A program made the position numbers and the translations under genes. A model generated the notes under the pieces. It was given only the letters and a program-made list of their open reading frames with translations, had not been told where the DNA came from and did no database searches. From assembly GCF_009184545.1 (NCBI RefSeq), contig NZ_QJOW01000003.1, positions 201,481 through 265,480 of the forward strand: DNA of 64,000 bases, given 5' to 3'. Positions 32,897 through 41,220 of this stretch are shown in pieces; the first letter of the stretch is position 1, and the number at the start of each line of letters is the position of its first letter. The stretch comes from Halosegnis rubeus (lineage in GTDB: Archaea; Halobacteriota; Halobacteria; Halobacteriales; Haloarculaceae).

Positions 32897-34234
32897 TCAG
32901 AGACAGTCGCGGTATGCGTCGAGCGTCCGCTCGACGTCCTCCTCGGTGTGGGCGTAGGAGACGAAGTTCGCCTCGAACTGGTTCTGTGAGACGAGGACGC
33001 CCTCGTCGCGCATCGCCGGGCGGAACAGGCGGGCGTAGCGGTCCGTCTCCATCTGCTGTGCGTCGGTGCCGCGTTTCGGACACGCGCTGAACCGGGCACA
33101 CTCGGGGTCCTGTCGACAGCCGTTCACACAGCAGTCGCTCTGTGGCGGGGCGTCGGCACGGGTAAAGGCGACTTTGAAGATTGAGCCGGTCCCGACGACG
33201 GTGTACTCGGGGGCGCGCTCTGTCAGAATTTCGGTCAACCCCTCTCGTAGCCGGCGACCGAGGTCGTCGATGTGCTCGTACACGTCGTTCTCGGCGGCGT
33301 ACTTCAGTCCCTCCAGGCCGGCGGCCATCGCCGCCGGATGCCCGGAGAAGGTTCCAGCCTGGAACACCTCGCCCGACGGGGTGAACTGCTCGATGTACTC
33401 CGTCTTTCCGCCGATTGCGCCGACCGGGAAGCCGCCGCCGATAATCTTCCCGAACGTCGTGATGTCGGGGTCGATACCGAACTCCGACTGGGCACAGCCG
33501 AGTCCCCCAATGCGGAAGCCGGTGATGACCTCGTCCCAGATGAGGAGTGCGCCCGCGTCCTCACACAGCTGCGCGAGGGTCTCGTGATACCCGTTTTCGG
33601 GATAGGCGATGCCGGAGTTGGCCTGAATCGGCTCGACGAGGACGCCGGCGATCTCGTCGCCGTGTTCCTCGAACACCTGCTTTGCAGTCTCGGTGTCGTT
33701 GAACGGGACGGGAATCGTCTCCTGTGCGAACGACTGGGGAATGCCGTGCGTAGAGGGTTTCGGGTGCTCCGGACCGCCTTCGACGAGCGTGGACTCTTGT
33801 GCGCCGTGGTAGCCGCCCTGCATAATGACGATTTTGTTGCGCTCCGTGACCGCGCGCGCGAGCCGGACGGCCGAGACGGTCGCTTCGGTGCCGCTGTTGA
33901 CGAAGCGGAGCATCTCGACGGACGGGACGTGACGGGTGACGAACTCCGCGTGCTCGACTTCGAGCTCGGTCGGCATCCCGAACACCGGCCCCTCGGAGAC
34001 GCGACGCTGGACGGCGGCAGTCACCGGGTCGGGGAGGTCGTGGCCGTACAGCAGTGGACCGAGTCCCTGAATCCAGTCGATGTATCGGTTGCCGTCGGCG
34101 TCGATGACGTGGCCGCCGTCGCCCTTCTGGGCGAAGACGGGGTACGGCTGTGGGGCGGCGCGGACCGCGGAGTTGACGCCGCCGGGCAACACCGATAGCG
34201 CCCGGTCGTAGATGTCGCGTGACTCGTCGTACAT
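32897..34234 (-). CDS. hemL: Glutamate-1-semialdehyde 2,1-aminomutase
   Basis: A 445-aa PLP enzyme forming 5-aminolevulinate. PLP Lys263 is in [17 protein letters not shown]; Asp and Glu of the cofactor site lie in [12 protein letters not shown] (230-241) and the [10 protein letters not shown] start (17-26) is conserved. Residues 368-385 form a cysteine-rich insert with Cys at 368, 369, 373, 379 and 385 (DCCVNGC, then [10 protein letters not shown]); bacterial enzymes lack this. Similar inserts may exist in other haloarchaea, but I am not sure. A metal or cluster site there is inference. It makes the substrate for HemB, encoded 3.3 kb away. Confidence 0.94.
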   Translation of the reverse strand: MYDESRDIYDRALSVLPGGVNSAVRAAPQPYPVFAQKGDGGHVIDADGNRYIDWIQGLGPLLYGHDLPDPVTAAVQRRVSEGPVFGMPTELEVEHAEFVTRHVPSVEMLRFVNSGTEATVSAVRLARAVTERNKIVIMQGGYHGAQESTLVEGGPEHPKPSTHGIPQSFAQETIPVPFNDTETAKQVFEEHGDEIAGVLVEPIQANSGIAYPENGYHETLAQLCEDAGALLIWDEVITGFRIGGLGCAQSEFGIDPDITTFGKIIGGGFPVGAIGGKTEYIEQFTPSGEVFQAGTFSGHPAAMAAGLEGLKYAAENDVYEHIDDLGRRLREGLTEILTERAPEYTVVGTGSIFKVAFTRADAPPQSDCCVNGCRQDPECARFSACPKRGTDAQQMETDRYARLFRPAMRDEGVLVSQNQFEANFVSYAHTEEDVERTLDAYRDCL

Positions 34235-34318
34235 ACACGCAGGTTCGGCCGGGCGGCTGTTAGTAGTTTCTCGTCGCCTCCGACACGCTGATTACACGCG
34301 CACCTAACGTGGAGATAG

Positions 34319-34924
34319 ATGCTCCCCTCGTCGTGGAAACGAGACTTCGCCAGCGGTCTCGTGGTCCTCGTGCCGGTGCTCGCGACCGTGTTCGTCATCA
34401 CGTACTTGTACGACTTCCTGTTCGATATCATCACGCGAACCGGCATCCTCGACAACTACGAGACCATCCCCGCCGAGGCGTACGTCCCCCTGGCGCTGGC
34501 CTTCTTTCTCCTGTTCGTGCTCGCGGTCGGCTACCTGATGCGAACGACGGTCGGTGACATCATCGAGCGCGTGCTCGATGACGTGTTCAACGCGATTCCC
34601 GGGCTCCGTATCGTCTACAACGCCTCGAAGATGGCCGCCGAAACCGCCTTTTCCGGCACTGGCGACCTCCAGTCTCCCGTCAAACTCGAAGTGTGGGACG
34701 GGCTCCGGATGACTGCGTTCAAGACCGGAAAAACGACCGAAGACGGTCGCGACGTGCTCTTTTTGCCCACGTCGCCAAACATCACCACCGGCTTCGTCAT
34801 CGAGGTCGAACCCCACGAGTACGACGAGACCGACGAGAGCGTCGAGGATGCGCTCACCCGCGTGTTGTCCGCTGGCTTCGGTGAGAACGAACCGGATATT
34901 CCCGATGAGATGCTGCGCGATTAA
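34319..34924 (+). CDS. DUF502 family membrane protein
   Basis: A 201-aa protein with two N-terminal transmembrane helices (residues about 11-32 and 50-71) and a soluble C-terminal domain. Typical wording: GLVVLVPVLATVFVITYLYDF and IPGLRIVYNASKMAAETAF in pieces, and VLFLPTSPNITTGFVIEVE. DUF502 proteins are widespread and uncharacterised. The stop overlaps the convergent proline dehydrogenase stop by four bases. A start directly at the likely transcription start is suggested by the upstream TATA-like area near 34290. Confidence 0.82.
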   Translation: MLPSSWKRDFASGLVVLVPVLATVFVITYLYDFLFDIITRTGILDNYETIPAEAYVPLALAFFLLFVLAVGYLMRTTVGDIIERVLDDVFNAIPGLRIVYNASKMAAETAFSGTGDLQSPVKLEVWDGLRMTAFKTGKTTEDGRDVLFLPTSPNITTGFVIEVEPHEYDETDESVEDALTRVLSAGFGENEPDIPDEMLRD

Positions 34925-35751
34925 GAGAGGAGCGCCCGCACCGCAAACAGCGCGTTCTCCTTGCGCTCGCGCACGCGACGGTAGAAGTACGACAGCCATT
35001 TGTCGCCGAAGGGCACGTACTGGTAGCTCTCGTGTCCCGCACTCGCGATGTCCCGCTGTTCGTCCTCGCGGACGCCCATCAGCATCTGAATCTCGAAGCT
35101 GGTGCCGTACGCGTCGTGGAGCTCCTTCGCCCGCTCTATCATCTCGGGGTCGTGGCTCCCGACGGCGACGTGGTCTGCGTGTTCGAACAGGTACGCGAGG
35201 TCCTCGCGGTAGGCGCGGTTCACGTCGGCTTTGTCCGTGTAGGCGAGTCGCTTCGGCGGGTCGTAGGCCCCCTTCACGAGCCGGACGGTCACCGGCGTCT
35301 CGACGAGCCGTCGGAGATCATCGCGCGTCCGCTTCATGTTCGCCTGGACGCACAGCCCCATGTCGGGGTGGTCTCCGGCACAGTCAATGACGGCGTCGAG
35401 CGTCGCGTCGATGGTCGTGTGGTCTTCCATGTCGACCCAGACGAAGACGCCGGCCTCGGCGGCGGCGTCGACGATGCGCGCGAGGTTGTCGGCGAAGGTC
35501 TCGTCGCTGATGTCGAGTCCGACCTGACTCGGCTTTACAGAGATGCGCGCATCGAGACCTGCTGCCGCGATCTCCTCGACGAGTCGGATGTACGTCTCGG
35601 TGTCCTGTGTGGCATTCTCGGAGGCGTCGTAGTGTTCACCGAGGAGATTCAGTATCGCGCCGACGCCGTCGTCGTTGAGCGCACGCGTGTGGTCCAGCGC
35701 GGTCGAGATATCCTCGCCCGCGACGAACCGGTCTGCGATGGGCGGAAGCAT
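34921..35751 (-). CDS. Proline dehydrogenase
   Basis: A 276-aa FAD-dependent (beta/alpha)8 enzyme oxidising proline to pyrroline-5-carboxylate. Conserved strands: [35 protein letters not shown], and the substrate-binding RR pair in [15 protein letters not shown]. It is the short monofunctional type (bacterial PutA-like N-terminal arm absent), as in other archaea and Deinococcus-like short enzymes. No adjacent P5C dehydrogenase; the truncated aldehyde dehydrogenase at 2987 is not of that type as far as I can tell. Confidence 0.92.
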   Translation of the reverse strand: MLPPIADRFVAGEDISTALDHTRALNDDGVGAILNLLGEHYDASENATQDTETYIRLVEEIAAAGLDARISVKPSQVGLDISDETFADNLARIVDAAAEAGVFVWVDMEDHTTIDATLDAVIDCAGDHPDMGLCVQANMKRTRDDLRRLVETPVTVRLVKGAYDPPKRLAYTDKADVNRAYREDLAYLFEHADHVAVGSHDPEMIERAKELHDAYGTSFEIQMLMGVREDEQRDIASAGHESYQYVPFGDKWLSYFYRRVRERKENALFAVRALLS

Positions 35752-35845
35752 ACGTTACATACGACACCCCCAGTTAAGCCAGTATCCCTCCCATGGTCAC
35801 CGGCGGACCACGGCGACTTTTATCGCTCCCCGCCGACCCGCCTGT

Positions 35846-36388
35846 ATGCTCGCCGAGACCGTCGCCGTCGCCCTCTGGACGATGCTGCCCGCGTACATCC
35901 CGAACAACGCGGCCGTCCTGTTCGGGGGCGGTCCCCCCATCGACGGCGGCCGCACGTACGACGGCAAGCGCATCCTCGGTGACGGGAAGACGTGGCGCGG
36001 CACCGCCGCCGGCACCATCGCTGGTGTCGTCGTCGCTTTCGGCTTGAACGCCGTCGACGCCGCCGTCGCCGGCCTCGTTGGCTTCGACCTCCCAACGTTT
36101 CCGCTGCTCGCCGCTGTTGGTCTCGCCTTCGGCGCGATGCTCGGTGACATCCTCGCGTCGCTCGTCAAGCGCCGGAGCGGGCGCGCCCGCGGGGCGTCGT
36201 TCCCGGGACTCGACCAACTGGACTTCGTCGCCACCTCGCTGTTGCTCGCCTTCCTGCTCGCCCCCGCGTGGGCGAGTGACGTGTTCTCGCTCCCGGTCGT
36301 CCTCGCTATCGTCGTTGTGACGCCCGTGCTCCACCTGACAACGAACGGAATCGCGTATCTGTTGGGGCTGAAAAACGAGCCATATTAA
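35846..36388 (+). CDS. carS: CDP-archaeol synthase
   Basis: A 180-aa membrane enzyme activating unsaturated archaetidic acid with CTP for archaeal ether-lipid synthesis. About five transmembrane helices; the signature segments are [39 protein letters not shown] in pieces, and [21 protein letters not shown] with [10 protein letters not shown]. The ATG at 35846 follows TTTTATCGC at 35818-35826, a TATA-like box. Downstream is the hairpin array (36397-36649). Confidence 0.93.
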   Translation: MLAETVAVALWTMLPAYIPNNAAVLFGGGPPIDGGRTYDGKRILGDGKTWRGTAAGTIAGVVVAFGLNAVDAAVAGLVGFDLPTFPLLAAVGLAFGAMLGDILASLVKRRSGRARGASFPGLDQLDFVATSLLLAFLLAPAWASDVFSLPVVLAIVVVTPVLHLTTNGIAYLLGLKNEPY

Positions 36389-36396
36389 CGCGCACC

Positions 36397-36649
36397 TTTT
36401 TGCTGTTCGGGCTTCCTCGCGCGCCGGAGGCGCGCTGTGGGAGCCACTCACAGCAAAAATCTGCACCGCGAGACGCGGAGCGTCTCGCCTGCTGCTGAGA
36501 AACGCGGTGCGTTTCTCGCATCGCGGAAATCAGAGATTTCCGCAGACCTCGTTCGCTTCGCTCACGAGGACATCAAAAAACCGCAGCCGCGCCTCCGGCG
36601 CGGTGAAACGCCTCGCTTTGCTCGGCGTATGCCCTAGACTACCGGGCAT
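36397..36649. repeat. Array of about eight different short hairpins
   Basis: Consecutive inverted repeats: outer 10-bp pair 36397-36406/36450-36459; stem 36419-36425/36429-36435 (loop GGA); 9-bp stems 36468-36476/36480-36488 (GGA), 36497-36505/36509-36517 (GGT) and 36523-36531/36535-36543 (AGA); 6-bp 36547-36552/36564-36569; 7-bp 36587-36593/36597-36603 (TCC); 5-bp 36608-36612/36624-36628; 6-bp 36629-36634/36644-36649. Five stems have exactly three-base loops, and the stem sequences are all different. The array lies between convergent genes. Roles could include a two-way terminator or RNA decay barrier; or remnants of palindromic elements. Confidence 0.85.
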
Positions 36650-36665
36650 CGAGTGCTCGATTCGG

Positions 36666-36809
36666 TCAGGACGTGACGGCTAGATACGTGAGCCCCAAGG
36701 CCAGCAGGGAGACCGCCGTCGTGACGACGGCAACGAGACTCCCGGCGTCGAGATAATCCGAGACGCCGACGCCGAGCGCGACCGACGTCCCGTCGAACAG
36801 CCACGACAC
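36666..36809 (-). CDS. Possible 47-aa single-helix membrane protein
   Basis: Starting at GTG 36809, the frame encodes a short polar lead (VSWLFDGTSVALGVGV), SDYLDAG, then a hydrophobic run SLVAVVTTAVSLLALGLTYL and AVTS before TGA. This frame has the GC3-rich codon pattern of neighbouring genes, unlike the arginine-rich alternative frame. It could be a real small membrane protein or a remnant of a longer one; the lack of an ATG lowers confidence. Confidence 0.35.
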   Translation of the reverse strand: MSWLFDGTSVALGVGVSDYLDAGSLVAVVTTAVSLLALGLTYLAVTS

Positions 36810-36872
36810 TGTCTGAATCGTCCGTAGACATACGCCCCCTGTGGCTCGGATAATACAGAGCGTTCGCGTGGA

Positions 36873-37424
36873 TTAGACGCTCAACAGGAACAGCGTCGCG
36901 CCCGCGAGCAAGCTCTCGAACGAGAGCGTGCCGATGGCCGACAACAGGAGGAACTTCCTGTCTCCGAGTTCGGCGAGTCCCGCCGGAATCGTGAGCATCC
37001 CGCGCGTGAACAACAGGGAGTTCGAGACGGGGACGACAATCGGTCCCCAGTTCTCGAACCACTGGTCGAAGCGCCCGAGCCGCTCGTCGCTGATTCGGAC
37101 CCACCGAGATTCGAGCAGGCGTTCACGCCCGAGTCGTTTGGAGGCGGTAAAGAGGGCGAACTGGCCGGCCGTCGCGCCGACCACCGCGACCGTCAGCAGG
37201 ACGAACACGTCGAGCGGGCTGCCGTCGGTGAGAAACACCGCCGCCGGGATGATTCCCTCGCTCGGGACGAAATACAGCAGCATCGCCCCTTCGAGGACGA
37301 AGACCCCGAGCACGATCGCCAGTCCGAAATCCGAGGAGAGGATGTCTCTGAGTACCGGCAACGCCTCCTCCAGACGCGCGGAGAGATACTCGACGACATC
37401 GACTTGGAGGGGAACCACAGCCAC
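36873..37424 (-). CDS. DedA-family membrane protein
   Basis: A 183-aa (from GTG 37424) DedA/VTT-domain protein. Helices are visible in LAIVLGVFVLEGAMLLYF, VPSEGIIPAAVFL, LLTVAVVGATAGQFALFT and at the C-terminus. Conserved: the E in LEGAMLLYFVPSE, R/G pairs in RFDQWFENWGPIVVPVSNSLLFTRGMLTIPAG in pieces. DedA members flip lipids such as undecaprenyl- or phospholipids in bacteria; the archaeal role is unknown. The open frame extends to ATG 37631, but the additional 69 residues are arginine-rich with no homology and cover the hemB promoter, so a GTG near 37418-37424 is preferred. Confidence 0.75.
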   Translation of the reverse strand: MAVVPLQVDVVEYLSARLEEALPVLRDILSSDFGLAIVLGVFVLEGAMLLYFVPSEGIIPAAVFLTDGSPLDVFVLLTVAVVGATAGQFALFTASKRLGRERLLESRWVRISDERLGRFDQWFENWGPIVVPVSNSLLFTRGMLTIPAGLAELGDRKFLLLSAIGTLSFESLLAGATLFLLSV

Positions 37425-37498
37425 GGTTTCGGGGGTGACGGTAAATCCCTTTTCGTGTCGAACGACGCGGTTTTCACCCGCGACCACCGACTGTTGGT

Positions 37499-38479
37499 AT
37501 GCATCCGACCGACCGGCCGCGCCGACTCCGCGCGGACGGCATTCGTGATATCGTCGCCGAAACCAGGCTCTCACCGTCGGATTTCGTCGTCCCCGTCTTC
37601 GTAGACGCGACGACCGACGAGCGCGTGCCAATCGAGTCGATGCCCGGCCACGAGCGCGTCCCAGTCCACGAGATCGTCGACCGCGTCGAAGAGATACTGG
37701 TGACCGGCATCGAGTCGGTCATGCTGTTTGGCATCCCCGAGTCGAAAGACGAGGTCGGCTCGCGCGCCGACGCCGACGACGGGGTCGTCCAGCGCGCGCT
37801 CCGCCGGCTTGACGCCGAGACCGACGCCTACGTCATCGCCGACCTCTGTCTGTGTGAGTACACCGACCACGGCCACTGTGGCATCCTCGAAGGCGATGCC
37901 GAACACGACGCCCACCTGACGGTGCGAAACGACGCTACCCTCGATCGGTACGCCTCCATCGCGCAGTCGTACGCCGACGCCGGCGCGGACATGATTGCTC
38001 CCTCCGGGATGATGGACGGGCAAATCGAGACGATTCGGTCGGCGCTGGACGCCGACGGCTACGCCGAGGTTCCCATCATGGCCTACGCCGCGAAGTACGA
38101 GTCCGCCTTCTACGGCCCCTTCCGCGATGCGGCCGACGGTGCGCCGGCCTTCGGCGACCGCCGTCACTACCAGATGGACCCCGCCAATTGCCGGGAGGCA
38201 CACCGCGAGGTGAGCCTCGACGTACAACAGGGTGCCGACGCGCTGCTCGTGAAGCCCGCGCTCTCGTATCTGGATATCGTCGCCGACGTGCGCGAGAACT
38301 TCGACCGCCCCGTCGCCGCCTACAACGTCTCCGGCGAGTACGCCATGCTGCACGCCGCCGCCGAGAAGGGCTGGCTTGACATCGAGGAAGTCGCCCACGA
38401 ATCTCTGGTTTCTATTAAGCGTGCCGGCGCGGACCTCATCGTCACCTACTTCGGGGAGACGGTCGCCGAACGGCTCTGA
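37499..38479 (+). CDS. hemB: Porphobilinogen synthase (delta-aminolevulinate dehydratase)
   Basis: A 326-aa enzyme condensing two ALA. Active-site lysines lie in AAKYESAFYGPF (about residue 199) and LLVKPALSYLD (about 254). Cysteines in ADLCLCEYTDHGHCGIL (about 119-135) make the zinc-dependent catalytic site, unlike the Asp-rich Mg type. It is divergent from the DedA gene. Substrate comes from HemL (34234) and the product goes to HemC (32258), both nearby but on the other strand. Confidence 0.95.
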   Translation: MHPTDRPRRLRADGIRDIVAETRLSPSDFVVPVFVDATTDERVPIESMPGHERVPVHEIVDRVEEILVTGIESVMLFGIPESKDEVGSRADADDGVVQRALRRLDAETDAYVIADLCLCEYTDHGHCGILEGDAEHDAHLTVRNDATLDRYASIAQSYADAGADMIAPSGMMDGQIETIRSALDADGYAEVPIMAYAAKYESAFYGPFRDAADGAPAFGDRRHYQMDPANCREAHREVSLDVQQGADALLVKPALSYLDIVADVRENFDRPVAAYNVSGEYAMLHAAAEKGWLDIEEVAHESLVSIKRAGADLIVTYFGETVAERL

Positions 38480-38676
38480 GTGTGGCAAGTATTGTCGCGC
38501 GCCGGGCGTAAATCGCCCCGATAGCGCCCACAGCGCGGTTGACGACCGTCCAGAACCGAGGCGGAATAGCTCCAGCTTTCCGGCCAGAAAACAACCTTAT
38601 ACACACTATACTGTACGTTATTTTGAGCATACGTCCTCTTATCGGACTCAAAACTTGTTTCTTCCAACCAAGAGAT
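38480..38676. other. AT-richer upstream region of the ammonium transporter operon
   Basis: No gene is seen. The segment is richer in A/T than neighbouring DNA, especially 38590-38700. It includes TATACACACTATACTG near 38597 and a TTGTTTCTTCCAACCAAGAG area near 38656. A nitrogen-responsive operator is expected here, but I can assign no known archaeal nitrogen motif. Confidence 0.4.
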
Positions 38677-38683
38677 TATATAC
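38677..38683 (+). promoter_or_regulatory. TATA box of the amt leader transcript
   Basis: TTATATA lies 32-38 bases before the ATG at 38715, so initiation about 27 bases downstream would leave only a few untranslated bases. This is a standard archaeal promoter arrangement and makes the 22-codon leader ORF the first translated frame. Confidence 0.55.
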
Positions 38684-38714
38684 CTCTCTCCCATGCCACT
38701 CGGGTGTGTATAAC

Positions 38715-38783
38715 ATGACGAAACTGGTCGAAATGCGTTCGGACGTAAACGTTTGGGCAGCAAAACTGGAAGGTGGTAGCTGA
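38715..38783 (+). CDS. 22-codon leader ORF coupled to amt
   Basis: ATG at 38715 opens a 22-residue frame (MTKLVEMRSDVNVWAAKLEG, then GS) that ends in TGA at 38781-38783; its last A is the first base of the amt ATG (TGATG). It lies just after the TATA box, so it would be translated from the mRNA 5' end and hand ribosomes to amt. The peptide is amphipathic and not membrane spanning. It could be an attenuator, a coupling device, or a real small protein; an alternative is chance. Confidence 0.45.
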   Translation: MTKLVEMRSDVNVWAAKLEGGS

Positions 38784-40186
38784 TGTCGGTAGCGCTTCCG
38801 CTTCAGGCCGGCATCGAAGCCATCTCGTCGGGCGTGAACTACGTGTGGATTCTCGTAGTGTGTTTCCTGATCTTCTTCATGCAGCCGGGGTTCGCGCTGC
38901 TCGAAGCGGGTCAGGTGCGTGCGAAGAACGTGGGCAACGTCCTGATGAAGAACATGACCGACTGGGTGGTCGGCGTGCTCGTATTCTTCATCTTCGGGGC
39001 GGCCTTCTCGGCGATGATTGGACAGCTGACCACGCCGGGGCTGGCATTCGACCCCGCAGGGGCGTTCGGCTACATCACCGACCCCGGCGCGGCCGGCTGG
39101 ATTGACTGGTTCTTCGGCGCGGTGTTCGCCATGACCGCGGCGACGATTGTCTCCGGGGCCGTGGCAGAGCGCATGAACTTCACCGCCTACGTCTTCGTCG
39201 CCGTGGCGATGACGGCGGTCATCTACCCCGCGATGCCCGGCATCGCGTGGGGCGGCACGGGGCTGCTCTCGTCGAACGGCTTCATCGGTGACGCACTCGG
39301 CGTCGGCTACTTCGACTTCGCCGGGGCGACGGTGGTTCATATGTGCGGTGGGCTTGCCGGTCTCGTCGGCGCGAAGATGGTCGGTGCCCGCGCCGGCCGC
39401 TTCGACAGCAACGGCGACAGTCAGGCGATTCCGGGCCACTCGATGCTGCTCGCCGTGCTCGGGACGCTGTTCCTCGCCTTCGGCTGGTACGGCTTCAACG
39501 TCGGCACGCAGGCGACCGTCCTCACCGCGGAAGGTGAGTTCATGGGTGCCGCGCTCGGCCGCGTCGTCCTCAACACTACCCTCGGGATGGGTGCAGGCGG
39601 TGTCGCCGCGATGGTCGTCTCTGCCGCGTGGCAGGGGAAGCCGGACCCGCTGTGGACCGCAAACGGTCTGCTCGCCGGACTCGTCGCCGTGACCGGTGCC
39701 GTCCCCCACGTCACGTGGTGGGGCGGAATCCTGCTGGGTCTCATCGCCGGTGCGCTCGTGTTGCCGACCTTCCGCTGGGTCGTCGACTCGCTGAAGATCG
39801 ACGACGTGTGTGGCGTGTTCGTCGTCCACGGTAGCTCCGGTGCCATCGGCACCATCCTCATCCCGGTCTTTGCCGCACCCGGCGTGTTGTCCGCCGGCGT
39901 CGGCACCCACCTCGCGATGCAGGTCATCGGTGTCGCCGTCATCGGCATCTGGACCGTGCTCGCGTCCATCGTGGTCTTCGGCATCGCCGACGCGCTGTTC
40001 GGACTGCGCGTCTCCGACGCCGAAGAGGAGGAAGGACTCGACAGCTCCGAACACGGTATCTCGGCGTACCCCGAGTTCGTCGGCGACAGCGGTGCCGGCA
40101 GCCGTAGTAGTGGCGCAGTCTCGGCCGACGGCGGCCGCGTGGAGACGGACGGCGGTGTTGCGACAGACGGAGGTGACAACGAATGA
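38783..40186 (+). CDS. amt: Ammonium transporter
   Basis: A 467-aa Amt/Rh channel with 11 predicted helices. The N-terminus [30 protein letters not shown] (pieces) is typical. Twin pore histidines are in [10 protein letters not shown] (His about 184) and [10 protein letters not shown] (His about 347). The conserved cytosolic C-terminal region [17 protein letters not shown] is present, so GlnK can dock; a Gly/Ser-rich tail follows. Its stop overlaps glnK by four bases (40183-40186), giving a co-translated pair. Ammonium import under nitrogen limitation, blocked by deuridylylated GlnK, is family knowledge. Confidence 0.94.
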   Translation: MSVALPLQAGIEAISSGVNYVWILVVCFLIFFMQPGFALLEAGQVRAKNVGNVLMKNMTDWVVGVLVFFIFGAAFSAMIGQLTTPGLAFDPAGAFGYITDPGAAGWIDWFFGAVFAMTAATIVSGAVAERMNFTAYVFVAVAMTAVIYPAMPGIAWGGTGLLSSNGFIGDALGVGYFDFAGATVVHMCGGLAGLVGAKMVGARAGRFDSNGDSQAIPGHSMLLAVLGTLFLAFGWYGFNVGTQATVLTAEGEFMGAALGRVVLNTTLGMGAGGVAAMVVSAAWQGKPDPLWTANGLLAGLVAVTGAVPHVTWWGGILLGLIAGALVLPTFRWVVDSLKIDDVCGVFVVHGSSGAIGTILIPVFAAPGVLSAGVGTHLAMQVIGVAVIGIWTVLASIVVFGIADALFGLRVSDAEEEEGLDSSEHGISAYPEFVGDSGAGSRSSGAVSADGGRVETDGGVATDGGDNE

Positions 40187-40533
40187 GTGACGAAATCAAA
40201 CTCGTGATGGCGTACATTCGTCCGGACAAGCTGAGCGACGTGAAACAGGGACTCGCCGAGGTCGGCGCACCGTCCTTGACGGTGACGAACGTGTCGGGCC
40301 GCGGCTCACAGCCGGCGAAGACCGGCCAGTGGCGCGGCGAGGAGTACTCGGTCGACCTCCACCAGAAGGTCAAAATCGAGTGCGTCGTCGCCGATATCCC
40401 CGCAGACGAGGTGGCCGAGGCCATCTGTGCGGCGGCGAAGACCGACGAGAAGGGCGACGGCAAGGTGTTCGTCCTCCCGGTGGATGAGGCCTACCAGATT
40501 CGCACGGGGAAGACGGGGCCAGAGGCCGTCTAA
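40183..40533 (+). CDS. glnK: PII signal protein GlnK
   Basis: A 116-aa PII protein. It begins [21 protein letters not shown]; the T-loop [19 protein letters not shown] has the Tyr used for uridylylation in bacteria; the ATP-binding B-loop is in [27 protein letters not shown] in pieces. It should bind ATP, ADP and 2-oxoglutarate and plug Amt. It overlaps amt. Two blocks, 40222-40307 (86 bases) and 40441-40514 (74 bases), are identical to the glnK part of the fusion gene 2.4 kb downstream. Confidence 0.95.
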   Translation: MSDEIKLVMAYIRPDKLSDVKQGLAEVGAPSLTVTNVSGRGSQPAKTGQWRGEEYSVDLHQKVKIECVVADIPADEVAEAICAAAKTDEKGDGKVFVLPVDEAYQIRTGKTGPEAV

Positions 40534-40535
40534 CC

Positions 40536-40919
40536 GTGTCGGAGCCGTCTCCCCGGTCCGAGACCGACCCGGTCGGCCGGGCCGCTATCGACGGGGCGAG
40601 ACGGGCTGAACGCGCGGGCCACGTCGACGGATACGCCCCGCTCATCGACTTCGACGCGCTCGACGCTCGGACGGTCGCCGTCCGGCTGCAGGTCGCACCG
40701 ACTGCCCTCGACGGCGTCGTCGAGATGCTCGCCGACCACGCGGTCACGGTCTTCGAGACCACCGGTCGGCTGAACGTCTTCGCCGTCTGTCGGTTCTCGA
40801 CCGACGACCGCCGGGACGCGTTCCTCGCGACGCTGGCCGGCGACGACTGCGTGCGCGACGTACAGACGAACCCGGCGCTGCGGACGGTCGTCGAGGGGGA
40901 CGCGACCAGCCTGCTGTAG
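40536..40919 (+). CDS. Lrp/AsnC-like protein lacking a clear HTH
   Basis: A 127-aa protein starting at GTG 40536, two bases after the glnK stop. The segment GHVDGYAPLIDFDALDA (about residues 28-44) resembles the hinge of haloarchaeal Lrp/AsnC regulators, and the rest (TVAVRLQVAPTALDGVVEML, ETTGRLNVFAVCRF) resembles the RAM ligand-binding domain. The first roughly 25 residues are too short for the standard HTH. It may form a hetero-oligomer with a full Lrp protein, or sense amino acids. Placed in the amt-glnK operon, so nitrogen-linked control is inferred. Confidence 0.6.
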   Translation: MSEPSPRSETDPVGRAAIDGARRAERAGHVDGYAPLIDFDALDARTVAVRLQVAPTALDGVVEMLADHAVTVFETTGRLNVFAVCRFSTDDRRDAFLATLAGDDCVRDVQTNPALRTVVEGDATSLL

Positions 40920-41220
40920 TCGCGGCAACTTTTGACACGCGCACCGGTGTCAGCCGGCGAGCGCGACCGATTTTTGGTGCACACTTGTGCAAAAACACGA
41001 GCTCCGATGACCGGTTTCTGGCTACTCATCGATCTTAAACACGTAATGTTCTACCGTATTCTGGACGACCGTCCGCGAGTGGTCAAAAATCGTGCGGCTG
41101 TCTACTATACGCTTATGTAGCTCTCTTTCATCACGACCGGACGAGATGTACGAGACAATCGTTGCAGAATCGAGTTAAAAACGAATAATCACGAACCGCT
41201 CGAGGGAGGGGTATGACCGC
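40920..41220. promoter_or_regulatory. Upstream region of the amt-glnK fusion gene
   Basis: A 301-bp gap. TGCACA and TGTGCA (40978-40983, 40986-40991) form a two-base-loop inverted repeat flanked by TTTTT and AAAAA; it could be an operator or terminator after the Lrp-like gene. A TATA-like GAGTTAAAAACGAATAATC lies around 41174-41192. Purine-rich GGAGGG (about 41204-41209) can act as a Shine-Dalgarno for GTG 41221. An out-of-frame ATG at 41213 opens a 13-codon frame ending at 41254. Confidence 0.45.

Noticed and set aside
36437-36637. A 66-codon frame inside the hairpin array
   Set aside because: Its sequence follows entirely from the palindromes, and no homology or start signal supports it.
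36397-36649. Hairpin run considered as a CRISPR array
   Set aside because: The stems are all different, there are no constant repeats with unique spacers of one length, and no cas genes.
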